DNA from: Aquibium carbonis
GTDB lineage: Bacteria > Pseudomonadota > Alphaproteobacteria > Rhizobiales > Rhizobiaceae
Length of the DNA stretch: 64,000 nt
Reading direction: 5' to 3'
NCBI RefSeq assembly: GCF_003970795.1
Contig: NZ_RWKW01000005.1
Span: 42,582-106,581, forward strand
Numbering within the stretch: position 1 is the first letter of the stretch; each line of letters starts with the position of its first letter. A program made the position numbers and the translations under genes. Shown here in pieces: positions 57,945 to 64,000 of the stretch. Under the pieces are notes generated by a model. That model was not told where the DNA came from and searched no databases. It saw only the letters and a program-made list of their open reading frames with translations.

Positions 57945-58919
57945 ATGGCAACGAAGCACGCGCCGGTCATCATCATCGGCTCCGGGCCGGCCGGCTACAC
58001 GGCTGCAATCTATGCCGCGCGCGCCATGCTGAAGCCGATGCTGATCGCCGGGATGCAGCAGGGCGGCCAGTTGATGATTACGACGGACGTCGAGAACTAT
58101 CCCGGCTTTGCGGACCCGATCCAGGGGCCTTGGCTCATGGAGCAGATGATGAAGCAGGCCGAACATGTCGGCACCGACATGGTCAGCGACATCATCGTCG
58201 AAGCCGACATCGCGCGTCGGCCCTTCCGGCTCAAGGGGGATTCCGGCACCGAGTACACTTGCGATGCGCTGATCATCGCGACGGGCGCACAGGCCAAGTG
58301 GCTCGGCATCGCGAGCGAGGAGACGTACAAGGGTTTCGGCGTATCGGCTTGCGCCACTTGCGACGGTTTCTTCTATCGCGGCAAGGACGTGGTGGTGATC
58401 GGCGGCGGTAACTCGGCCGTCGAAGAGGCGCTCTATCTTTCGAACCTGGCGAAGTCGGTGACGGTTATCCATCGCCGCGACGAGTTCCGCGCCGAGCGCA
58501 TCCTGCAGGAACGCCTGTTCAGGAAGGAAAACGTCAAGATCCTGTGGGACACCGAGGTGCACGAGATCGTCGGGGACCCCGGTAAGGTGCCAATGCCGCC
58601 GTCGGTCAACGGCATTCGCCTCCGCAACCGAAAGAGCGGCGAGGTCTCCGACCTGCCGATCGACGGCGTCTTTGTGGCAATCGGGCACGCACCTGCGGTC
58701 GAACTCTTCGTCGGCAAGCTGAAGCAGAAGCCCAACGGCTACCTTTGGACCGCGCCGGACTCGACGCGCACCGACGTCCCCGGAGTGTTTGCCGCCGGCG
58801 ACGTGACCGACGACGTCTATCGGCAGGCGGTCACCGCTGCCGGGATGGGTTGCATGGCCGCCCTCGAGGCGGAAAAGTATCTGGCGGAGATCGAGACACA
58901 TCGCGAAGCGGCTGAATAA
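57945..58919 (+). CDS. trxB: thioredoxin reductase
   Basis: 324 residues from 'MATKHAPVIIIGSGPAGYTA'; the upstream open frame is rejected. FAD-binding GxGxxG, redox-active 'CATCDGFFY', NADPH-binding 'GGGNSAVEEALYL' and the terminal FAD motif 'GVFAAGDVTDD' are all present. It reduces thioredoxin with NADPH. It is followed after 27 bases by the LysR gene, so they are probably co-transcribed. Confidence 0.97.
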   Translation: MATKHAPVIIIGSGPAGYTAAIYAARAMLKPMLIAGMQQGGQLMITTDVENYPGFADPIQGPWLMEQMMKQAEHVGTDMVSDIIVEADIARRPFRLKGDSGTEYTCDALIIATGAQAKWLGIASEETYKGFGVSACATCDGFFYRGKDVVVIGGGNSAVEEALYLSNLAKSVTVIHRRDEFRAERILQERLFRKENVKILWDTEVHEIVGDPGKVPMPPSVNGIRLRNRKSGEVSDLPIDGVFVAIGHAPAVELFVGKLKQKPNGYLWTAPDSTRTDVPGVFAAGDVTDDVYRQAVTAAGMGCMAALEAEKYLAEIETHREAAE

Positions 58920-58946
58920 GGCCGTCCTGCGGACCGGAAGGGGATC

Positions 58947-59846
58947 ATGGTGCCATTCGATTGGGACAAGCTGCGGGTGTTTCACGCCGCGGCGGAAGCG
59001 GGCTCGTTCACGCATGCCGCCGAGCGGCTGAATCTGTCCCAGTCGGCGATCTCGCGTCAGGTGAGCGCATTGGAGCATGACATCGGCGTGCCGCTGTTTC
59101 ATCGTCATGCCCGCGGGCTTGTGCTGACGGAGCAAGGCGAGCTCCTCTATCGCACCGCCCACGACGTCTTGATGCAGCTCGACACGGTGCGCTCGCAGCT
59201 GCTCGAGACCACGGAGAAGCCGTCGGGCGTTCTGCGGATCACCACCACCGTAGGACTGGGCGCCGGCTGGATGACACAGCGCGTGCAGGAGTTCCTCGAT
59301 CTCTATCCCGAAGTTCAGATCCAACTCGTTCTTGCAAACGAGGAACTCGACCTCACCATGCGCCAGGCCGACTGCGCCATCCGCCTGCGCCAGCCGCAGC
59401 AGCCCGACCTGATCCAGCGGCGACTCTTCACGGTGCACCTGCACGTCTACGCCTCACCCGCCTATATCAACCGGCATGGCAAACCGAACACCGTTGAGGA
59501 CCTCGCCAACCATAGGCTGGTTACGTTCGGCGAGCCGGTGCCGTCGTTCCTCAAGGATCTCAACTCGCTCCAGACCTTCGGCATGCCCGACGGCTCGAAG
59601 CGGACCGCGTCGCTCCAGATCAACGACCTCATGTCGATCCGCCGCGCCGTAAAGACGGGCGCCGGCATCGCCATGCTGCCCGACTACATGGTCGATAAGG
59701 ATTCTGGCCTGGTGCAGATCCTGCCGGAGATGGAGGTGCCATCCTTCGACACGTTTTTCGTCTATCCCGAAGCGATGAAGAATCAGGCGAAACTCAAGGC
59801 GTTCCGCGATTTTCTGTTTTCGAAGGCGCGCAGCTGGGCCTACTGA
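58947..59846 (+). CDS. LysR-family regulator (VtlR/LsrB-like)
   Basis: 299 residues. N-terminal helix-turn-helix 'FDWDKLRVFHAAAEAGSFTHAAERLNLSQSAISRQVSALE' (in part) and a C-terminal effector domain. A LysR gene directly after trxB and directly before an AbcR-type sRNA is the position of LsrB of Sinorhizobium and VtlR of Brucella/Agrobacterium, which control redox or envelope genes and abcR. Assignment to that subgroup rests on synteny. The sRNA begins about 155 bases after its stop. Confidence 0.92.
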   Translation: MVPFDWDKLRVFHAAAEAGSFTHAAERLNLSQSAISRQVSALEHDIGVPLFHRHARGLVLTEQGELLYRTAHDVLMQLDTVRSQLLETTEKPSGVLRITTTVGLGAGWMTQRVQEFLDLYPEVQIQLVLANEELDLTMRQADCAIRLRQPQQPDLIQRRLFTVHLHVYASPAYINRHGKPNTVEDLANHRLVTFGEPVPSFLKDLNSLQTFGMPDGSKRTASLQINDLMSIRRAVKTGAGIAMLPDYMVDKDSGLVQILPEMEVPSFDTFFVYPEAMKNQAKLKAFRDFLFSKARSWAY

Positions 59847-59966
59847 GGGTGTGGGAGGCGCGGGCCGCTTCGGAGGGGGCTCTGCTCGCCGTTTGCGCAT
59901 CTGCACTCGTTGCTTGCGAACTGCCCAGTTCCGACATTAATGCATGGGTGAATTGCAAATCAGTTG

Positions 59967-59996
59967 CTTGCCAAAGTGGCAGTACAGGCCGATATA
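59967..59996 (+). promoter_or_regulatory. predicted promoter of the AbcR-like sRNA
   Basis: CTTGCC (59967-59972), an alphaproteobacterial -35 type, is followed after 18 bases by GATATA (59991-59996) as a -10. This places the RNA start near 60003, just before the first hairpin. Confidence 0.55.
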
Positions 59997-60002
59997 GCCA
60001 TC

Positions 60003-60119
60003 ATCTCGTGAGCGCATTCCTCCTCCCATTGGCGCTTGCGAGTGTTCCCCTCTGGAGGTTTCGCCTTTATTGGCAACTCCAACAACTCAGGCCGGTTCTT
60101 CGTGAGCCGGCCTTTTTTT
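60003..60119 (+). ncRNA. abcR: AbcR-type small regulatory RNA (alpha-r15 family)
   Basis: About 117 nt. Hairpin 1 pairs 60005-60015 (CTCGTGAGCGC) with 60032-60042 (GCGCTTGCGAG), 11 bp including two wobbles. It exposes a 16-base loop with CCTCCTCCCA, an anti-Shine-Dalgarno-like sequence. A single-stranded TGTTCCCCTC follows, then hairpin 2 (GGAG..CTCC, GCC..GGC; 60054-60080). Hairpin 3 (60089-60113, AGGCCGG/CCGGCCT) runs into seven T's as a Rho-independent terminator. This three-hairpin plan with CU-rich motifs is that of AbcR RNAs, Hfq-dependent repressors of ABC-transporter mRNAs. The LysR neighbour supports it. Confidence 0.85.
60089..60119 (+). terminator. intrinsic terminator of the AbcR-like sRNA
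   Basis: Stem AGGCCGG/CCGGCCT with an 11-base loop followed by seven consecutive T's. It forms the 3' end of the sRNA. Confidence 0.9.
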
Positions 60120-60221
60120 CTGTTTGGTATCCAAGCGGTACCCCCCGGTTAAATTGCCGGCAGTTCGAAACCGGCTACCTTCGCTCTACAGACATCCGGG
60201 GGTCAGCAGGCCGGAATGCTC

Positions 60222-61190
60222 TCACTGGAACAATCTCTCGTCGTCCAGTCCCGCATAGAGCCCCGCCACTTGGTCTGCGTAGCCGTTGAACAACAGCGTC
60301 GGCACCCTTTCACCGGTGTGGAGGATCTGCTCACTCGCCTGGCTCCAGCGCGGATGCGGCACGTCCGGGTTCACGTTGGCCCAGAAGCCGTACTCGGAGG
60401 GGGCGATCTGCTCCCAGAAGCTTTTCGGCCGTTCCTCCACGAAGGACATACGCACGATCGACTTGATCGACTTGAACCCGTACTTCCAGGGAATTGCGAG
60501 CCTGAGCGGCGCCCCATACTGGTTCTTCAGCGGCTTGCCGTAGACGCCGGTGACCATGAAGGCCAGTTCATTGGTCGCCTCGGCCATGGTCAGCCCTTCG
60601 ACATAGGGCCACGGATACCAGACCTGCCGCTGGCCCGACGCCATGGCGGGATCAAGGAAGGTTTCGAAACGGACATACCGGGCCGACGAGAGCGGCGCCG
60701 CGAAGTCGACAAGGCGCGCCAGCGGAAAGCCAGTCCACGGCACGGTCATGGACCAGGCTTCCACGCAGCGATGTCGATAGAGGCGGGCCTCGATCGACAT
60801 GGCGCGGATCAGCTCGTCGACCCCGATCTGCCGCTCCTTTTCCACCAGCCCATCGATGGTCACCATCCACGGCCGCGTCTTCAGGCTCTCGGCGGCGCGG
60901 GCGATCTGCTTGTGGGAGCCGAACTCGTAGAAATTGTTGTACTGACCGGCGATTTCGCCCGGTGTGATGTCGCGATCGATCTTGTAGGTCTCGTTCAGGC
61001 GCGCCGGATAGAGGTCCAGCGTCTGGTCGTCCTCCTGCGCCCGCGCGGCCGGAACGAAGCCGGGCAGGGCCGTTGCCGCGATCGCTCCGCCAAGGCCGGC
61101 CAGAAGCGACCGGCGCTGCAGATACACGGCCTCGGGCGTCGCCGTGTTCTCCGGCAACGCCCAGGATGCCCGCTTGAGGATGCCGACCAT
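60222..61190 (-). CDS. msrP: protein-methionine-sulfoxide reductase catalytic subunit MsrP
   Basis: 322 residues from 'MVGILKRASWALPENTATPE', the usual MsrP start region. A twin-arginine signal 'QRRSLLAGLGGAIAATALPG' sends the folded molybdopterin enzyme to the periplasm. The sulfite-oxidase-type domain carries the Mo-ligand Cys in 'HRCVEAWSMTVPWTG'. It repairs oxidised periplasmic proteins. Its usual membrane partner MsrQ is not downstream; only the sRNA lies there. It is convergent with the trxB-LysR-sRNA group. Confidence 0.95.
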   Translation of the reverse strand: MVGILKRASWALPENTATPEAVYLQRRSLLAGLGGAIAATALPGFVPAARAQEDDQTLDLYPARLNETYKIDRDITPGEIAGQYNNFYEFGSHKQIARAAESLKTRPWMVTIDGLVEKERQIGVDELIRAMSIEARLYRHRCVEAWSMTVPWTGFPLARLVDFAAPLSSARYVRFETFLDPAMASGQRQVWYPWPYVEGLTMAEATNELAFMVTGVYGKPLKNQYGAPLRLAIPWKYGFKSIKSIVRMSFVEERPKSFWEQIAPSEYGFWANVNPDVPHPRWSQASEQILHTGERVPTLLFNGYADQVAGLYAGLDDERLFQ

Positions 61191-61298
61191 GTGACCATTC
61201 CCGCTCGCGGCGATTGCCCTGCGGGACTGTAGCCGGCCTGCAGCAGCTTGCAACGGTAATCGATCGATTCCGCGTGGCGTTGCTTGCCCCAGCCGTGG

Positions 61299-62186
61299 TC
61301 AGGCGGTGGTGATCGCGTCCAGATCGACGCCGGCCAGCGCCTCCTTCTGCGCTGTCGTCAGCGGCAGGTGCGGCGGCAGCAGCCGTTCGAATGCCGCGTC
61401 GCCGTGCAGCCGCGCCACCATGCGCTTGACCGCGGGGATGAGCGGGACCGAGGAAATCGCCGCGCGGGCATCGCCGGCGGCCTTCAGCAGGTCGGCGTCG
61501 GCGCGGTTTGCCCACAGCTTTGCCACCAGCGGCGCGGTGACGCTGACGGTGGCCGAGATGCACCCCGCATAGCCGTCGGCATCCGCCTTCGCCAGGGCGG
61601 TCTCGCTGCTCGGGAAGACGTCGAAGCCGTCGATCCGTGCGATCTCGGCGGCGTAGGCCAGGTCGCCGGAACTGTCCTTGGCGCCGATGATCCGCTCGGG
61701 AAAGGTCTTGCGCAGCCGCGCGCAGAGCACAGGCGAGAAGCGCAGGCCGGTCATCTGCGGGAAGTTGTAGAGGTAAATCGGGATCGGCGCGTCGGCGGTC
61801 GCCTCCACCACGCGTTCGAACCAGGCGAAGAGCCCGTCGTCGGCGACCCCCTTGTAATAGTACGGCGGCAGGATCAGCGCGGCGGCAAAACCCCGCGCAT
61901 GGGCAAACCGCGTCAGTTCGATCGTCGTCGCCAGGTCTGGCGCGCCGGTTCCCACCATCATCCGGGCGCGGTCGAGCCTTTCCGCCGCCGCCGTCATCAC
62001 TGACTTGCGCTGCGCGGCGGAAAAGGAGTTGGCCTCGCCGGTGGTGCCGAGCACGTTGAGCGCGTCGCAGCCGTTATCGAGCGCCCATGCGGCGTGGTGG
62101 AGGAAGCGACCCAGATCAGGCTCACCTGCGTCGGTCACGGGCGTGGGAATGGCGGCGATCACGCCCGTCAGTCTGGTTGTCGGCAT
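61299..62186 (-). CDS. dihydrodipicolinate synthase family (DapA-like aldolase)
   Basis: 295 residues from 'MPTTRLTGVIAAIPTPVTD'; the upstream open frame is rejected. A (beta/alpha)8 class I aldolase with Schiff-base Lys in 'GAKDSSGD', Tyr in 'YLYNFPQMTGL' and 'LGTTGEANSF' near the N-terminus. No lysine-biosynthesis gene is near, and paralogues of this family often act on sialic acid, 2-keto-3-deoxy sugar acids or hydroxyproline products. The substrate is open. Confidence 0.9.
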   Translation of the reverse strand: MPTTRLTGVIAAIPTPVTDAGEPDLGRFLHHAAWALDNGCDALNVLGTTGEANSFSAAQRKSVMTAAAERLDRARMMVGTGAPDLATTIELTRFAHARGFAAALILPPYYYKGVADDGLFAWFERVVEATADAPIPIYLYNFPQMTGLRFSPVLCARLRKTFPERIIGAKDSSGDLAYAAEIARIDGFDVFPSSETALAKADADGYAGCISATVSVTAPLVAKLWANRADADLLKAAGDARAAISSVPLIPAVKRMVARLHGDAAFERLLPPHLPLTTAQKEALAGVDLDAITTA

Positions 62187-62526
62187 TGGCTTGTCGTTTC
62201 CTCGGTCTGCTCTTGTTTTCGTGGCCGGCGCTGGATGTCCGGCGGCAGTGGTCGGCCGTCCGGCTGGCGACCTGCGCGGCGACCATACAGCGTTCGGACA
62301 GCGGGATTGAAGTGTCGTTTTGCGCCGGGTGCATTGCCATGACGGCATCGTTCCAACCATACTTTTGAACCGGGAACGGCAAAAAAATGAACGAGATTGG
62401 TCATGACGGGGTTGTCTGCGGCCGGATTTGCACTTTCTCTCTTGGCAAAGAGACTGATCACGGCAAGATTGAACCGAAATGGCGTGATCGCCCTGCGGGC
62501 GGACACCGCAACGTCGGGGGACCGGT
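62187..62526. other. intergenic region, no gene seen
   Basis: 340 bases between the divergently transcribed DapA-like and DUF3307 genes. It must hold both promoters. No sRNA-like terminator or conserved operator was identified; a run of seven A's lies near 62382. Confidence 0.4.
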
Positions 62527-62919
62527 TTGAGTGACGTTCTATTGCTGACGCTGGGCGTCCTGGCCTGCCTCCAGCTCAAGCATTTCGCAGCCGACTACCT
62601 GCTCCAGACCCCGTGGATCATCGCGGGCAAGGGTCATCTCGATCGGCCTGGCGGTTATGCGCACGCAGGCATCCATGCCGTGCTATCGGTGCCTGCGCTC
62701 CTGCTGGCGGGGCTCGACCTGCCGAAGGTCGCGGCGTTGTGTGCCGCGGAATTCGTGGTGCATTTCCTCATCGATCACAGCAAGGCAGTTTTCTCCCGCG
62801 GCAGCGACAAAGGCCCGACCACGGCGACCTATTGGGCGCTGCATGGCGGCGACCAATGCATCCACCACCTCTCCTACCTTCTGATGACGGGCGTCGCCAT
62901 CAACTGGGCCCTGGCCTGA
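62527..62919 (+). CDS. DUF3307 membrane protein
   Basis: 130 residues from TTG 62527, preceded by GTCGGGGGA. About four hydrophobic segments, with His and Asp residues in 'LQLKHFAADYLLQTPWI', 'GYAHAGIHAVLS', 'FVVHFLIDHSKA' and 'GGDQCIHHLSYLL'. These conserved polar positions within helices are typical of DUF3307. Function unknown. Confidence 0.88.
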   Translation: MSDVLLLTLGVLACLQLKHFAADYLLQTPWIIAGKGHLDRPGGYAHAGIHAVLSVPALLLAGLDLPKVAALCAAEFVVHFLIDHSKAVFSRGSDKGPTTATYWALHGGDQCIHHLSYLLMTGVAINWALA

Positions 62920-63023
62920 TCCAGCCCCCTTCGAAGCAAGTCCTCTACTCTTGAGCGGCGATCCGCAGTTTTTGCATGTCGTGAACTCCAACCGCTGCGG
63001 GTCTGCGCACACGCCGCAGATAC

Positions 63024-63037
63024 TGCACAAAAATGCA
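63024..63037. promoter_or_regulatory. TGCA-N6-TGCA site, BoxR/BzdR-like operator
   Basis: TGCACAAAAATGCA matches exactly the TGCA-N6-TGCA pattern known for BoxR/BzdR repressors of benzoyl-CoA pathways. It lies about 120 bases before the benzoate-CoA ligase start. No boxR gene is in the window. Confidence 0.5.
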
Positions 63038-63077
63038 CGTTACGTTTAAGTGATGCTTGTGGCTCCGAGGGCCATGA

Positions 63078-63095
63078 TGCATGATTTCGCATGCA
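63078..63095. promoter_or_regulatory. TGCATG palindrome before the ligase gene
   Basis: TGCATG-ATTTCG-CATGCA is a perfect 6-bp inverted repeat, 58-75 bases upstream of the TTG start. It may be a second binding site for the same regulator. Confidence 0.4.
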
Positions 63096-63153
63096 ACGCA
63101 GAGGGAGGAGCCTAGGCGCGGCATGCGAGGACAGACTTCATCGGGAGGATGAG

Positions 63154-63942
63154 TTGAACCCAGCAAATGGCAATGCCGCAGCCTATTTCGTCGACCGTCA
63201 TGTCGAGGAAGGGCGCGCCGACAAGCCCGCCTTTGTCGAGTGCGGGATCGGTGGGCGCAGTCTGACCTATGGCCAGCTTGCCATCGAAGCGGGCCGGATG
63301 GCCGATCTCTACCGCCGTCACGGCATCCCGCCGGAAGCCCGTGCGGCGATGATCGTGCTCGATCAGATCGAGTTTCCGGTGGTCTTCTGGGGCAGCATCA
63401 AGGCCGGCGTCATACCGGTGCCGCTCAACACGCTGCTCTCGCCAGATTATTACGAGATCATCCTCAATGACAGTCGTGCCCGCGCGCTCTTCGTCTCGAA
63501 GGAACTCCTGCCCGTGGTGGCGCCGCTGCTGCCGCGGCTGAAGCACCTTACCTCGGTCTTCGTCATTGGTATGGAGGCTGGCGAGCATCTGTCTTTCGCC
63601 GATGAACTGGCGGCAGGCCCGACTGGCGGCACGGTCGAAGCCGAGGCCGACGAGTGTGCCTTCTGGCTCTATTCCTCTGGCTCGACCGGGCGTCCCAAGG
63701 GCGTGCGTCACGTCCACGCCAGCCTGAAGGCCACCGCCGATACGTTTGGGGCCGCGGTTCTCGGCATCCGCGAGGACGATACCGTGCTGTCGGCCGCCAA
63801 GCTGTTCTTCGCCTACGGGCTCGGCAACGCCATGACCTTCCCGATGGCGGTTGGCGCAACGGCGGCGCTGTTCCGCAATCGCCCGACCCCGGCCGACATG
63901 TTCGTTGCGATGGCCGAATTGCGGCTGACGATCTTCTACTGA
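63154..63942 (+). pseudogene. benzoate-CoA ligase family gene, interrupted by an IS
   Basis: Start TTG 63154 with GGGAGGATG just upstream; 262 residues to a TGA at 63940-63942. The adenylate-forming family is clear: 'FWLYSSGSTGRPKGVRHVH' is the ATP-binding P-loop region, with 'AKLFFAYGLGNAMTFPMAVGAT' typical of benzoate-CoA ligases. Full members are about 520 residues; here the frame stops after 'LRLTIFY', where the family continues with a GVPTLYA-like stretch. The sequence after the break is IS-like. The truncated product lacks the C-terminal catalytic half, so it is probably inactive. Confidence 0.85.
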
Positions 63943-64000
63943 GCGACCCGAGACATAGGTGACGGAACGTACCGGACACATGGGTAACACTTTCCGTTTT
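63940..64000. mobile_element. terminal end of an insertion sequence (partial)
   Basis: From about 63940 the DNA no longer continues the ligase. It contains two similar 11-mers, ACATAGGTGAC (63953-63963) and ACATGGGTAAC (63978-63988), separated by GGAACGTACCGGAC. This is the layout of a transposon end with repeated transposase sites, and I recall it from IS481-type elements of rhizobia. The transposase lies beyond the window, so the family is uncertain. Confidence 0.65.

Noticed and set aside
57867..59444. 525-codon open frame antisense to trxB and the LysR gene
   Set aside because: It mirrors two well-supported genes, has no family resemblance, and is a typical high-GC shadow frame.

Overview
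The window is chromosomal DNA from a high-GC alphaproteobacterium, most likely of the order Hyphomicrobiales (Rhizobiales) and close to Mesorhizobium, Aminobacter or other Phyllobacteriaceae. The evidence is gene content and order: an lgt-midA-pgeF-prs block; a MarR / response regulator / EnvZ-type kinase operon beside a branched-chain aminotransferase; rpsU flanked by small basic proteins; greA followed by LPS-core glycosyltransferases, an Lrp regulator, trxB and a VtlR/LsrB-like LysR gene; BA14K and extensin-like proteins; an HWE histidine kinase; and an AbcR-type sRNA. Nearly every gene is ordinary chromosomal stock. No tRNA, rRNA, CRISPR array or prophage was seen. The only mobile DNA recognised is the edge of an insertion sequence at the right end.

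Layout. 1-5.5 kb: the 3' end of a chromate transporter, a GGDEF cyclase, prs, a lipoprotein, a creatinase-like M24 protein and pgeF. 5.6-9 kb: a GT-A-like glycosyltransferase on the opposite strand, then midA, lgt and a UbiK-like factor. 9.3-15.1 kb: YbjN, CsaA and the three-gene operon for the osmoprotectant N-acetylglutaminylglutamine amide (NAGGN). 15.2-19.9 kb: kinase/regulator/MarR operon, branched-chain aminotransferase and an MBL-fold hydrolase. 19.9-25.3 kb: small genes (BA14K, two cold-shock proteins, a His/Cys repeat protein, rpsU with small basic neighbours, a DUF922 protease and a six-cysteine small protein). 25.5-31.3 kb: uvrB, a SixA-like phosphatase, a LuxR solo and a DeoR regulator.

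31.4-36.7 kb: a large autotransporter whose passenger carries a DNase I-like (endonuclease/exonuclease/phosphatase) domain, and an HWE kinase upstream of it. 37.5-40.5 kb: sqdB-sqdD-sqdC for the phosphorus-free sulfolipid SQDG. 41.9-46.9 kb: a GMC oxidoreductase/enolase-superfamily pair, a thioesterase, an ECF-like sigma factor, and VOC and Dabb proteins. 47-53 kb: an exported superoxide dismutase, an HxlR/flavin reductase pair, an extensin-like lipoprotein, small membrane and TPR proteins, and greA. 53-57.2 kb: LPS-core glycosyltransferases, including a fusion of two GT-B units. 57.2-62.9 kb: Lrp, trxB, LysR, an AbcR-like sRNA, msrP, a DHDPS-family aldolase and DUF3307. 63.1-64 kb: a benzoate-CoA ligase gene preceded by TGCA-N6-TGCA sites and cut in half by an IS end.

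Themes. Envelope and stress adaptation dominate: sulfolipid, LPS core, autotransporter, periplasmic SOD and MsrP, and NAGGN. The most rewarding spots are the AbcR-like sRNA with complete three-hairpin architecture, the nuclease-like autotransporter with a Pho-box-like site and a palindrome in its promoter, the IS-broken benzoate-CoA ligase, the fused glycosyltransferase, and two unrecognised small proteins with patterned Cys/His residues.
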